Made by a program: the position numbers and the translations under genes. A stretch of DNA of 64,000 nt from Oscheius onirici. Its lineage: Eukaryota > Nematoda > Chromadorea > Rhabditida > Rhabditidae. Positions 44,361 through 56,355 of the stretch are shown piece after piece. Every line of letters begins with the position of its first letter. Position 1 is the stretch's first letter. Where the stretch lies: positions 3,410,001-3,474,000 of the forward strand of contig OW051472.1 in NCBI GenBank assembly GCA_932521025.1, written 5' to 3'. The notes beneath the pieces were generated by a model that ran no database searches, had not been told where the DNA came from, and saw nothing but the letters and a program-made list of their open reading frames with translations.

Positions 44361-46486
44361 ATGGGCGAGGGCGGTGGCATCATGGACGCCGCGACTTTCA
44401 ACGTCATCCAACTCGGCCTCGGCTTCTTTTTCAACTTTTTCGCCTTCAATTCACAAGGTTATTTGTTTTTTCCTGTAAACTTATTTGACAGATTAGGTTT
44501 CATCGAGGAGCCAGTTATATCAAGCGCGGCAGATAGAGCAGACATAAACAAACATGCTGGATATTACAGGTAAACTTTTTTCTTGAGAATTAACAAAAAC
44601 AGTTTGTCCATCATCTATGCCACCTTCACCCTGTCAAATTTCATCGCGGCTCCCGTTGTTGGAATGCTCGGACCGAAATGGGCCATGGTATTCGGCGTGA
44701 TGTGCTATGCCGTCTTCCAGATCGGATTCCTCTTCCTCAACGAAGTTTACCTCTACATTACCAGTGCAATTCTGGGCATCGGAGCAGCCAGTCAGTTTTT
44801 TTTTATATTACTTGAAAATCAGTTTACAGTTCTCTGGACTGGTCAAGGAACGTATCTGTCCGCAAACTGTACGGAAAAGACGACTGGACGGAACAGTGCC
44901 ATGCTCTGGGGACTTTCCGAAGGATGGTGAGTTTCTTCGAATAACTCCTATTGCTCGGAGATGCTCAATGTTAGTAGCTTAGAACAGCTTCTGCAGAAGG
45001 CCAACTTATTTTCACTTCGAGACCGGTTTGCTCCGAGTTTACACTTTTGTTATTCGGTACAGTGTTCGCCGAGTTTTTTAGCTGACAATCCAAAGTTCCC
45101 ATGTTAAATCAAAGCCAAAGGTTTTCCCCAAATAAAGATTGAAGTGTCCTGATCGGTATGAGATCAATAACAGACTTCAGTAGAATGTTTCTTTTTCAGT
45201 ATGGTAGGAGGTGGAATCTTCCTGTTCGTCGTCTTCCACTCCTCGGACACCACGGACAACATATCGGATGCCACCGTCAAACTTCTCTATTCTTGCTTCA
45301 CAGCCGTCTCTATAATAGCTGCCATCATTTTGGCTTTTCTGAGAACACCTCCCTACGAAGATAAAATGAAGCACAATGGAGATTATGTGGCCCTGACTTG
45401 TAAGTTCTTATAGTTTTTATATTCACTCGATTTCAGTGTCCACATTCAAACTGATGACCACGAAGAAGATGATTCTGCTGGCTTTTGTCTTTGCCTATAC
45501 GGGAATCGAGCAATCATTTTGGACAGGAATCTATCCCACTTGCATCTCTTTCACAAAACAGCTTGGTTCAAACACCAACTCTCTTCTCGCCTTAAACTCC
45601 ATCTGCAGTGGAATGGGACAAATTGCAGGTATGACAGGGAAAAAGTGGCATGTAAAGTACTTTCAGCTGGTCTTCTTTTCGGAATTCTCGGAGATAGGAC
45701 GCGCAAAATTGGACGAGACTCGATCATCTTTCTCGGCACCACCGTCCATCTCATCGTCTTTGTCGGAGTCTTCATCAATTTCCCTGCAAACGCTTCTCTT
45801 CATTCAACAACAGATTCGGCTCTCATCACTCCAAGGTTGGTATAGACTAACTTTTGACACTGCCTACTTTGGTGTTGAAAATAACATTCGGTTCTGGCAG
45901 AACATGATTTCTATCCAATATGTTCGATCTCCGTCAGTTCAGTATTCCCGAAAACAATCCGCCCCTAATGTTTTTTGGAAGCTTGACAAAGAGAGTAATT
46001 TTAGTGTCGCTCTGGCGCTAGTCTGTGGAGGCCTGCTTGGTTTCGGTGATGCCTGTTGGAACACCCAGATCTATTCTCTTCTCTGTGACGTCTATCCTCA
46101 CAAGTCTAGTCAGGCGTTCGCCATCTTCAAGTTCTATCAGGTACCTCTTCTCTCTCTTAACACTACCTAGTATCCAGTCTGGCCTCTCCTGTGCCGCCTT
46201 CTTCTACTCGTCCAAACTCAAACTGACCTGGCATCTTCTGATCATGGTCGTTACTTCACTTATAGCCGCTGTCTGTTACTTTGGTGTGGAGAGGATAGCC
46301 AGAACTTCTCCTCGTCCGAACTTGGAAATGGGGATTGAGACACTGGAAAAGGTCTCTCACACCAATGGTATGTTCTGGTCAGTTCTAGAGAAGGTCTGAA
46401 TTGCAGAGGCTTTGGAGAAGGACAACTGGGACGACCCGTTACCAGATCCGCCTTCTTCGGCCAGCATCGGTCGGACGCATCTTTGA
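44361..46486 (+). CDS. UNC-93-like multi-pass membrane protein, copy A
   Basis: Exons in order: MGEGGGIMDAATFNVIQLGL then GFFFNFFAFNSQGYL, LSIIYATFTLSNFIAAPVVG, GQGTYLSANCTEKTTGRNSA, MVGGGIFLFVVFHSSDTTDN, and FVFAYTGIEQSFWTGIYPTC. Then AGLLFGILGDRTRKIGRDSI, LLGFGDACWNTQIYSLLCDV, and FYSSKLKLTWHLL. It ends PDPPSSASIGRTHL. The family landmarks are all present: FNSQG, GQGxYL-x-xC/NTEKT, YTGxxxSFW, GFGDxxxNTQ. The C-terminal WDDPLPDPP tail is absent from copy B. The ATG lies two bases behind an ATCTTCAG acceptor. AATAAA occurs near 46536. About ten helices are predicted from hydrophobic blocks. The role (channel regulation or solute-related) is inferred from the family. Confidence 0.93.
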
Positions 46487-46771
46487 GCATCTCAAGACTT
46501 CTCATTACTTATTCTGTTGTACATATAGACCAGAGAATAAAATGTTTTCTTCCCCAAAAAGTCTCTGCATAAACAACTACCCATATGAGCTGTTTATTGT
46601 TCTGCCCAGATCCGCCCACTTCCCAAATTGCTTCTGGTCTCCCTTGAGATATTTCAAACGCATTCTTTCAACTTGTCCGCGCCTGAGCAATCGACGGACG
46701 TTTCCTGGGCGACTAGGAGTCACTCGTTTCACATTCATAGAGGGACTCATTCTTGCACTTCCCGCCAACCA

Positions 46772-47460
<689 letters not shown>

Positions 47461-48274
47461 AAAAAACTGAGCTTGTTACTCAATGAAGTCTGGCTTCTCG
47501 AACTTTGCATGAGTGTTATATTCAAACAAGAAAGGGAGCTCGATTAGCGGAAGACACTAGCTGGGTTCACAGCCCTGTCAAGAGGTATCCCTAGATGAAC
47601 CTCGACAGAAAAAGGTTTTCACAGGCTACTTTGGTTCTAAAGGTTCACAGGCATCCACTTTTTCCCACTTGGTTCAATCGGTTTCGTAAATTGACTCGGT
47701 TCTGTCTACTCATTGGCAACTCAACATTGCCTCGAAGATAACTGGTAGATCTTGACCGAAACAGGGAATAGGTCAGAGTCAGTTTCGTTACTTCGTCTTT
47801 CCAGTAAAACTGCGTGTAATCCGAACTTTTTTTCACTGATCGACTCTGGTCTTCCTCTAGATCGAGAGACAGCGCAAACTTTGATCGACTTGAAAGAACC
47901 GTAGCCAAGCCTCTCAAATCGAGTTATTTCTAGAGTAGGGGAAACAAGACCAGCTGTATATGAACTTCTAAGAATAAAAGCCAAACATCATCGTTTTTTT
48001 TATCACGTTTTCTTGCTTCTTGGTCAGAAGCGGAAGCGAAAGCGCTTCTTCTAAAGTAACACTAAAATTGTAACTTATCAAAACATAATAAATTTTATTG
48101 TGAAGTTGCTTTTTAAAAGAAGCTCATTGATCAAATTTGGAACACGAGCTGCTGTCCTTCTCTCGTCCGCTGCTCTGCGTCTCTACCATCTTCCTACGAC
48201 TTTTCGTGAGTCTGAAAATCCTTTTCAGTCATTTGAAAATGCTCCATTTTTTTAGATTTCTATGAATATTAAAA
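47461..48274. other. Intergenic between the zinc-finger gene and the orphan gene
   Basis: No gene seen. It contains a small hairpin-like GAAGCGGAAGCGAAAGCGC word at about 48028 and T-rich sequence before the next ATG. Short frames on the - strand are unsupported. Confidence 0.35.
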
Positions 48275-50630
48275 ATGAACGCAAATGTAATCTATAGAAG
48301 AAATCACATAACCGGTGATCGAGGTGGATCTACTCCCTTCAACAGGAACTTTTCAAGAGAACATGCCAACCGACCACCGAGGAACCACAACTGGGAACAG
48401 GAGGTAGTCAATGTCTGTCTGGACTACGAGACTGTCGGAATGGTCGTCTGGGTCGAAAGTCAGTACGGAGAAGTCGTCTGCGAGAAGAACGCCCACTCTT
48501 CCCATGCCCACTTTTATTTTGATGGCAGTACAGCCATAGATGGACAGCCCGTAGCCGTGGTAGCTCGATCGGAAAAGGGACTTTGTCTCAGGCCCGGAAC
48601 CAAGGTTTGTCTCTCTTTAATTTGGGTTTAACAACTTATTTCAGATCGAATTCGAGTGTAGATACCTGCCACCGGAGCAGAAGAAAACAGCTCATATGGT
48701 CCATATCAAAAAAATGTCCGTGGTCAAAGCTGAGCCGAGGACCGAACTAGAAACTCTCTCCCTCGTTTCCTACACGAAAGATCCTCATACTCCCAAATTG
48801 GCTGTCGATCAGGTACATCTTTCATCATATCCATTTCCAAGCAACAAAGTTCAGAGCGGTGACTATGTGCTCGTCTCTCCCGTACTCTTCTCCAAAGAAT
48901 GGGCTCTCGACTGCATCCGGGCCACGGTGATTGGAACTGTTCCCGACTACAAAGAGGACAGATGTGACTTGGTCGTCGGACGAACCTTCATGGGCACCGT
49001 CATGAAAGCGCCCAGATGGATGTTGGACGGAGGAGAATTCGGAGCTTCCGGCTGCAATATTCGCAAAGTTCTCGTCGAAGTTGGCGAATTTACTCAAACC
49101 ATTACGGGTCTGGCTACTGTCATTCATGTAAGTTTCTGTACTCTTTTCATTCAAACGTTTCAGGTGGTTCCGTTTCAAAACATTCTCATCGAGGCAGATG
49201 ACCGTCCCGGCGAGTACATGTTCTATCCGATTGTGGCCTTTCCGCTGAGCTTGAAGAAAGAGCTCATGGTTAAAGGAACTCGTGTCCATTTCGCTGCCTG
49301 TAGAGAGCTGCCCGGCTTTAGTCATCCCTGGCGTGTCATCCAATGTGGCTTTACGGACCAAGATACCTATCGATCGGGTCCCTTACGAGAAGTTTGGTCA
49401 ATCTATCCGACGCTTCATAGAAAGGAAGTCAAACCAGTTGAAGAGAGGACGGAAAAGAAACACGACGAGCTCACGGTAATCTTCGGTCAAAGCTCGACGG
49501 AACTGGCCAAGGATCCGTTGGAAGAGTTGCTCGACGCTGTCAGGGTAGAATCAGCACCTTCGTCTTCGAGTTTCTTGGAAACACTGAAGTCAGCGAGTGT
49601 AGAGTCGTTTACCAGTACGAGAGACAACCCCGCAACTCTGAGGTACCCGTTTTTGATGTATATTTTTATAAATTCTGGTTCAGACTGGAAGATGTGGAGC
49701 ATCTGATCCAGCTGGAGCCATCGGCTGACCTGAGAACGACATGTGCTGTCCTGGGTTGCAGTCTGATTGCGAGTCACGAGGCTGTAGATTTGGAGAAGGT
49801 GGAACGGTCCGAGGCTGTCTTCCGTGTGCAGCGGGACTACAGCCATGCGACGATGACGGTAGCAGAAAAGGTGGCAGAGGAGAAGAGAAGACGACAAGAA
49901 GAAGAACAAGAGACGGCCGAGGCTGAAGCAGAACGGGAGAGATTGAAGCAGCTGTTTGAGCGACAGGCAGATGAAGCCGATGCGGAGGGAAAGACGACTG
50001 AACCGACGAAAAAGTCTGGAAAACGGACGGAAGATAGAAGAGCCTTCTATCCTTTGGTCTCGGAAATTGAAGGAATTCGAACTATCAGTAAGTTTTTTTG
50101 AAAGTCCTCATAAAAACGTCAATTCAGGTCTGTTCGACGATGTCGAATACATCTTCACGCAGATTCTCTGTCAAAACGAGCTCAAAAAAGCAGCACATCT
50201 GGCACGAAAAGAATTGGAGAAGAAGACGAAGAATTCTCCAGTAGCCGCTATGGAGCTGGTCAAGATAAAAGACGGATTCTGGTTCCGACGTCGGAGCCAA
50301 CGCTGTCTGCCGACAGTTCTCGTGACCGAGCTCTGCTCCAATCGTACCGAGGCAGAAATCTGCCGAGACTACCGTCTTCGCTCTCTAGTGTCCACTATCA
50401 TTCTGAGAAATCCGGTCAGTTCCTTTCCTTCTTCTTTTTAAACAACTTTCTTACAGACCAAGACTCTTGAAGAGAGTACACCTGTTCCGATATTCGAGCC
50501 AGTCCAGAGTATACAGAAAGAAGAGCCGGAGGACAAGAAACCAGTCGAAGAGAAGCCCTCTCCGCCGAAGAATGCCTTCTTTCAAGACGACATTGTGGCC
50601 AGCTTTGTGCGGAGTCTACAAAAGAGCTAG
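48275..50630 (+). CDS. Uncharacterised ~700-residue cytosolic protein
   Basis: I do not recognise this gene, but it is clearly real: eight or so large exons chain in phase through short TTTCAG introns. The N-terminus is MNANVIYRRNHITGDRGG. The first domain (about residues 45-125) reads VGMVVWVESQYGEVVCEKN, then HFYFDGSTAIDG and GTKIEFECRYLPPE, faintly like a cold-shock/OB fold; that is weak inference. A repeat-like second part has ALDCIRATVIGTVPDYKED and a third MFYPIVAFPLSLKKEL. Then comes an acidic region and a coiled coil (VAEEKRRRQEEEQETAEAEA then ERERLKQLFERQ). The C-terminal part is SLFDDVEYIFTQILCQNELK, and it ends FFQDDIVASFVRSLQKS. No signal peptide or transmembrane helix. Possibly RNA-associated. 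Neighbours give no clear hint. Confidence 0.8.
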
Positions 50631-51289
50631 TCCCCCTATTATTTATTCCCATGTCCCAACTTCTGTGTCATTCTATTTAACCGGTTATACATTACAACGT
50701 GTGTGTCATATTTTGTAATCGCATATAATAAAACTTTATTTTGAACTGTGTGTACTCTCTTTGGCGATAGTTTGCTCGAACAGTTACTGAATGTTTTGTA
50801 TCTCTAGGTACATATGGAAAAGAGTCAGAAGATCTTCTAACTTTTCTTACTTGACAAGCATTTCTGTTCTAAAAGTAGAAAGCATAACCTCGTCTGGATT
50901 TGGCATCGATTAGAAATAGTTGTTCAGAACCAGCTAATAGACGGTCCGATATGTTTCAGCAGGACAACATTGGCCACATTCGACTTGAGTACCAGTTTTA
51001 TCTTCTTTGAACGGGGAACATCTGGTAGAGGTTCAATGAACTCTGACTTATTCTATGGACTCTTAGGACTTTCCGACTATCTGCTCGTTCTCTGATGTAT
51101 TACGTCAGCGACATGTTGCACCGAAAGAACATTCATTCTATTCTTTATTCCCCGTTTCTTCTGTTTGCTATACTTCTAGTAAGAAACAGTGAGATAAATT
51201 GCCAACAAGCTTCACGTTCAGACGATCTTTCCTCTGCATCCGGTGTTCTTTGTTTCCTTATCTATTCCTCTTACGCCATCACTTCTAGC
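50631..51289. other. Intergenic, pyrimidine-leaning
   Basis: No gene seen. AATAAAAC at about 50729 is a likely poly(A) signal for the preceding gene. The sequence is C/T-rich on the + strand in its second half, ahead of the acceptor CACTTCTAG just before the next ATG. Confidence 0.4.
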
Positions 51290-51955
51290 ATGATTCTTGC
51301 CTTTTTGAAGAGGTCCCTTGAAAGACGACCCCTGCTCACTCAAGTTATTGCTGCTGGTAATCATTTAGAGAGACTTGATCCTGTTTTTAGGCTGTATAAC
51401 CTCGTCCGGTGATATTCTCTGCCAGTTTGTAGCAGAAAGGCGGAAACTTCATCAGTATGATGCGGCTAGGACGGCTCGATTCTTTCTCACCTCGACATGT
51501 TTCCTGGCTCCGATGGGATCAATGTGGTTTCGATTCTTACAGACACGAATTTCTCGCGGACATCCGAATCTTCTTCCTTTGAAGAGAGTAATTATCGATA
51601 TTGTGAGTAGACCTGACGGAATTCATAGATTCGAATTCAGACCTGTATGTCTCCATTTGTAACAGGTTGTAATTTGACCATTCTTCGAGTACTTGAGGGC
51701 TTTTCTCTCGATAAATCTATTGAGAAAATGAAACAGGACTGGTGGACCATTTGGAGCAACGGATTGAAGGTTTATCGAGCACAGATTGTTCACTTATAAC
51801 TGAATTCCTAGGTCTGGCCACTTACTTCCCTGATTGCCTTCTATCTCCTTCCTCTCAACACGAGAATCATTTTCTATCAGAGCGTCGGCCTGTTCTGGAA
51901 CTGCTATCTGTCCTACAAGACGCAGTCTAAAATACATCCTTTGCCGATATTTTGA
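51290..51955 (+). CDS. Mpv17/PMP22-family membrane protein, copy 1
   Basis: The family comprises small 4-helix proteins of mitochondrial or peroxisomal membranes; Mpv17 loss depletes mitochondrial DNA in mammals. It reads MILAFLKRSLERRPLLTQVI, then ITSSGDILCQFVAERRKLHQ and YDAARTARFFLTSTCFLAPM. Next come GSMWFRFLQTRI, LRVLEGFSLDKSIEKMKQDW and WTIWSNGLK. After the last intron come VWPLTSLIAFYLLPLNTRI and GLFWNCYLSYKTQSK. These match the family blocks GD-x-x-xQ, D-x-x-R-x-x-R, W-x-x-W-P and WN-x-YLS. The ATG is one base behind an acceptor (ACTTCTAG). A paralogue with the same domain order lies at 55088-56072. The hydrophobic N-terminus lacks a clear targeting peptide. Confidence 0.92.
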
Positions 51956-52311
51956 AGTAAAATCCTTTGAATATTATTGTTTTCTGGCCGACTTCTTTGA
52001 GCATAAAATTCTGGAACAACAGATACTGTAGGTGAGCCCGCGCAATTCAAATTACTCACTCGTATTTTCACTTCATTTTCTCTGTTAACTTTTCTTTTTT
52101 CTACTTTCCGCATTGGCCGTTTTCTACGCTTTCTTATTCTTCTCGGTTCAGCGAAAAGTATTCTATTTCTGGAGAGCCTTTTGACATGCAAATAATGCTC
52201 CAAAGCTGAAGTCTAAGCGAACACAGTCAGCAAAGCGGATATCTCGGACTGAAGATCACGATTTATCTTTTATTTTGTGCCTATTTCTGTTTAAACAAGT
52301 TTATAGGAGCA
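51956..52311. other. Short intergenic spacer before the glomulin-like gene
   Basis: 356 nt with no gene. It ends in a TTTATAG acceptor a few bases before the ATG at 52312. Confidence 0.4.
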
Positions 52312-54270
52312 ATGATCGTAACTAGAAATGCTCCCTCCGCTGCCGTCCTCATCCCAGCCTACATCGAGCAAGAAAAATACGAGGAACTGTCTCGAGAGCT
52401 GGAAGAAGGGCTGGCTACGTTTGACAACGACGAAGCATCCCACATTTTTCTGCTCGTGGCACAGACATTGATTTCTAACTATCTTACAAAGGAAAATGTA
52501 GAACGGGATAGACTCCTTCAGTTTACCCTACAGTTAGTTTTCGATTTTTTTAGGACAAGTTCAATTGCAGAAAGCTATCCCCATGCCAGCTAATCTCTAT
52601 ATGGAAGTTGGTTCTACGTAGTCTGACATCACATCGTCTGGCTCAAATTGTCGTGGATGTTCTGCTGGATCGACTAGCCGAATTCGACAAAAGTAGCGAA
52701 GATTGGCGTGTGATCATGTACGAAGGACCACTCGTCATGGAACGGGAACTGGTCAATGAATTTGAGGATTCGAAGTCACCTGCTCGTTTTCTCGTCGAGA
52801 AGTTCACTCACGTTTTGCACTTCTATTCACACTGTCCGGAAGCCCAGCATCTAAGGTATGTTGAATCGTAGCTTGCTCTCTTTGAAGGTATTGCCCTGCT
52901 CTTGTGATAATGCTTCGGCAAATACGGCCCTGTGGCCGTATTCTATAAAGTTCCCGACCCTACCCGGGTAAATTTTTCTTCATAAGTTTTTTACCCGGGT
53001 AAGAAACCTATGTAGAAAAATTTACCCGGGTGGGGTCGGGAACTTTATAGAATACGGCCACTGGTCTATTCCTTCACCTATTTTCACATCTGTTGAGTAC
53101 GCCTAATGTGTAAGACAGTCGGAAAAAATGATCGATAAAGCGACTAACGAAATGGAAGTTTTAACATTTAGAAAATTGCGATAGTAAATACACTACTGCG
53201 TTTCTTGCCCAAAAGAAACCAATTATATTTCTTTCCAGATTCGATCGTGTCCTCACCGCCATCTTCAAACGCTTCCCTCCCAACAGTATCGAACTGGACG
53301 AGCTCCTTCTGGTCTTGGCCGAACATACTCCGTTTCATCCTTACGTCGGTATCTTTTTACCTAATTTTTGTAGAAAGTCAAATTTAGTTGTAAAAGATTT
53401 GTTGAAATACGTCCATCACCCAGACTACGTCGTTGAAAAGGTCGTAGAGACGCTGATAGACTTTCTCAATGTGGACAGCGACGATAGACCCTTTATCAAC
53501 TTCCAAGCCATTTTTGCCTCGCTAGACCTTCTTCTTTTACATCAAAACTACCCTGATCGATTAATTGGCGAAATTCAGGTAGGCTCGTTTTCATTTTGCT
53601 TTCAATCTGTTTTTTTCCAGGCACTTGTTTACTCTCTTCTCCCATATCTGGAAGATTTTGACAAGCCACGAGATAGAGAGGAACTCGTTCGGAAAAGTAA
53701 CAAACTGCTAAAATGTTGCTCGCCGAGGAGCCGAGCGCTGATTCTGAAGAAAATTGCCGAAAAAGTAGCCAAAGTAGCCTTAATTTTTTGTTCAAGAAAT
53801 TGTATTTTTCCAGTCTAGAGATACGTTCAATATGGCTCCGCTGCTATTGGCCTGGATCGTCGATGCGTACAAAACATATCTGGATGAGCCAATTTTTCAA
53901 CAAGAACTGGGAACATTTATCTCGAGTCTGGAAACGGTTCGCTACGAGGATATGTCGTCCGCGCAGGCCTATTATTCAGCCATTATCACTCTGCATCAGA
54001 GCAGCGTCCTTCGAAAGTTGGTCGTTTTTATAAAAAGTTTACTAAAAAATATTCAGAGTCAGCATCGGATTATCGCTAGAAATGAAGGAGAGAATGATTC
54101 TGCCCATTCGCGATCAGCTGGGAGACTTTATCGAGCTGCATAGGCTGAAAATGAGCGATCCGGATCAAGATATGCCAATAGAAGATTCTTCCATTTCGGC
54201 TGTCGATTTCATCCTTTTTCAAATCGAATACACGATGGGGAAGTTGAACGAGTGGGAGCTGGCAGTGTAG
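52312..54270 (+). CDS. Glomulin-like helical-repeat protein
   Basis: Eight exons chain in phase and encode about 450 residues, mostly amphipathic helices as in HEAT/ARM-like proteins. N-terminus MIVTRNAPSAAVLIPAYIEQ. Middle blocks LTSHRLAQIVVDVLLDRLAE, ELDELLLVLAEHTPFHPYVV and VVETLIDFLNVDSDDRPFIN. Then LLKCCSPRSRALILKKIAEK, and near the end LEMKERMILPIRDQLGDFIE and DFILFQIEYTMGKLNEWELA. The last two resemble the C-terminal pattern of glomulin, a cullin-RING inhibitor (an ENNFLKPL-like block and a TFDLIESVLARVEEL-like block). This is judged from memory of the family, so other HEAT-type proteins remain possible. Intron 2 (about 52858-53239) carries a foldback MITE. COX7C starts 116 nt after its stop, an operon-like arrangement. 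Confidence 0.75.
52932..53061. mobile_element. Foldback MITE in an intron of the glomulin-like gene
   Basis: GTGGCCGTATTCTATAAAG and CGACCC-ACCCGGGTAAATTT on the left are repeated in reverse complement on the right. The loop holds a third ACCCGGGTAA copy, and each ACCCGGGT is itself a palindrome. About 130 bp in all, so almost the entire element folds back. The splice sites of the host intron are intact. Confidence 0.9.
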
Positions 54271-54386
54271 TTTGTTCTCTCGTGGCCAAATGAAATTTTT
54301 ATAGTTTTTTTTACATTTCTCGTTCTCGTTGTTATTTCCCAACGTTTATCTCTTTACAGCTTTGCGTTTTATGCCCCATTTTTAGA
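54271..54386 (+). promoter_or_regulatory. Operon-like intercistronic spacer, glomulin-like to COX7C
   Basis: 116 nt between stop and start. It contains T-rich runs, TTTACAG and then CCCATTTTTAG directly before GAATG, the pattern expected of a downstream trans-splice acceptor. Trans-splicing is inferred. Confidence 0.55.
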
Positions 54387-54635
54387 ATGAACGCCCGTCA
54401 AGCTATCCGTCCCTTCCTCAACGCCGTTCGACATCACGGACATGCTCCCGCCAAGTTCCAGGGGCCGCAGACTCCAAGCTCTTTCGTCAACGACGGCTGG
54501 GCCACTGCTCGTCTCCCCTTCCACGTTACCAACAAGTGGATGTTCGCCACCAAGGCCGTCCTCTTCCTCGCTGCCGGATTCTGGGCTCCGTTCATTGTGG
54601 TCGAATATCAGCTCCGTAAGGCCAACAGCCAGTAG
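54387..54635 (+). CDS. COX7C: Cytochrome c oxidase subunit 7C (COX7C)
   Basis: A single-exon, 82-residue protein. The first 35 residues (MNARQAIRPFLNAVRHHG) look like a mitochondrial targeting peptide: Arg-rich with no early acid. The mature part begins ARLPFHVTNKWMFATKAVLF, then LAAGFWAPFIVVEYQLRKAN. This matches COX7C: LPFxVxNKW before the single transmembrane helix, then AxPF-x-V-x-x-Q. It is a small nuclear-encoded subunit of respiratory complex IV in the inner membrane. Codons here are noticeably C-ending (CTC, GCC, AAG), as expected for a highly expressed gene. AATAAA follows the stop by about 20 nt. Confidence 0.94.
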   Translation: MNARQAIRPFLNAVRHHGHAPAKFQGPQTPSSFVNDGWATARLPFHVTNKWMFATKAVLFLAAGFWAPFIVVEYQLRKANSQ

Positions 54636-55087
54636 ATTTGTAGATTTATTTCCATTCAATAAAGTGTCCCAGCAGATTGTAGTTTGTGGCTAAATGTGTT
54701 GTTTCTCCAGGAAAGTACCGTGATCGATTTTTTTTCGTAGTTGAAGGGTTCATCGGGGCTAAACCCGTATTACAGTGAAGTCGGCGGAAAACAGTAGAAA
54801 ATCTACTGATGAAGCCTAAGTTTGCCTAAAACTTTTGACTTGCTCACTGCAAAATAGTTCTTCTTTTGGTGCATTCACAAGGAAATTGTTCTCTCTGCGT
54901 TCGCAATCTTATCAAATCTGGCAACAAGAGCCCCGCGTTCTTTTGATATCAGGCTTGTTTTTCCTCTACTCTCTTCTTCGTAGCTCCGCCTTATTTACTC
55001 TGTTCCGCATCATTGTTTTGGTGTTTTCCGCACTCAAATTGCCCTTTCTATCTGTCTCGTTCAACCATCTCGTCTTTCAGAGCAGAT
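54636..55087. other. Intergenic between COX7C and Mpv17 copy 2
   Basis: AATAAAGTG at about 54658 is the likely COX7C poly(A) signal. The rest is increasingly C/T-rich toward the acceptor-like TCGTCTTTCAG just before the next ATG. No gene. Confidence 0.45.
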
Positions 55088-56072
55088 ATGCTTCTCCGTG
55101 CCTTCAACGCTTCTCTTCAAAAACGTCCTTTGGCCACACAGATTGTCGCTTCAGGTAACTTCTTAATTTTATTTGCCAGAAAGCTGATTTTCACATGCTG
55201 CTCAATTCAATCACATTCCTCGAAAGAAAATTGAAGGAATAATTTAAAGACCAAGTATTTTTCATAAGTTTACAGGTGTGATTTGTGCCGCCGGCGATGT
55301 CATGAGCCAATTCGTCTTTGAAAATAGAACTGCCCAACAGTACGACTGGAAACGAACGGGTCGATTCTTCATTCTCGGATCAGTCTTTATTGTCAGTTTT
55401 ACTTATTTTCACGGTTACTTCTCTCCTCCAGACTCCAATTGTCGCTCGTTGGTTCAAGTTCCTCGAAGCCAACGTTAATTTCGGACCGAAGAAGACGATT
55501 CCCCTAGTTAGAGTAGTATGCGATCAGGTGATTTTTTATGTCTAAAGCTGTAAAACCTGTCAATTTCAGTTACTAATGGCTCCGCCATTAAACGCAGCTA
55601 TTTTGGTTGTACTTCGTCAGTTGGAAGGATTCTCTTTCAGTGAATCTGTGGAGAAGATGAAACATGACTGGTGGCCTGTCTATAGTCGCAGTTTAATGGT
55701 ACTTTTATTCTTTTTACTGAATAAAACCCGCCTTATTGTAAATGTTTTGCCAAAATAGTTACGACTGACGAATTACGACCAAAACAGCTGTTTTTAATGT
55801 TCGTTGAGTTTCTACTAGAAGAGTAGCCTCGAACTTTTTCCAACAACGTCTCAAAAAACTCCCCATTCTTCACAAAATCTGCATGTTTTCTATCAAAAGT
55901 TTCAGTTTAAAAAAGAAAACTCTGCCAATCTCTTCGTTTTCAGCTCTGGCCGTTCGTGCAGACGGTCAACTTCTACTTTGTTCCGCTCAATATGCGTGTC
56001 ATCGTCGTTCAACTGGTCGCGCTCTTCTGGAATTCATGGCTCAGCTACAAGACCCAGGCCAAGCTCGAATGA
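55088..56072 (+). CDS. Mpv17/PMP22-family membrane protein, copy 2
   Basis: It reads [20 protein letters not shown], then [20 protein letters not shown] and [57 protein letters not shown] and WPVYSRSLM follow. After a roughly 250-nt intron come [19 protein letters not shown] and [16 protein letters not shown]. All Mpv17 family blocks are present, and the overall plan matches copy 1 at 51290-51955. Both have MxxxFxxSLxxRPLxTQ at the N-terminus and WN-x-xLSYKTQ at the C-terminus. Copy 2 keeps the canonical PVxxxWFKFLE block better than copy 1. Both lie on the same strand, flanking the glomulin-like and COX7C genes. The last intron is the longest in the gene and has no visible insertion. Confidence 0.94.
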
Positions 56073-56355
56073 TCTCGTCTCCATGCCAACTACGGGCCCA
56101 ACGTTTCACTTTGATAATAACTTTATGTTTTGTTCTCGTTAGATCCGATAAAATGTACATAATCTCGATCCTTGAGGTCATTCTTTGGTGTTCTTATCTA
56201 GATCATTATCGTTATCAATCAAACCCGCGCAACCCTATACAAAAAATCGATTTGTGCTAGATTTAGCTGCTCCATTCTAAGCTGTAGCAAGCGCATCAGC
56301 CACAGGGACACTTTTTGAGAGCTTATAGTCAAGCGACATGTTTTTCTTGCCTTAA

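Noticed and set aside
48825..49361. 178-codon open frame on the - strand
   Set aside because: Antisense shadow of the large exons of the orphan gene at 48275-50630.
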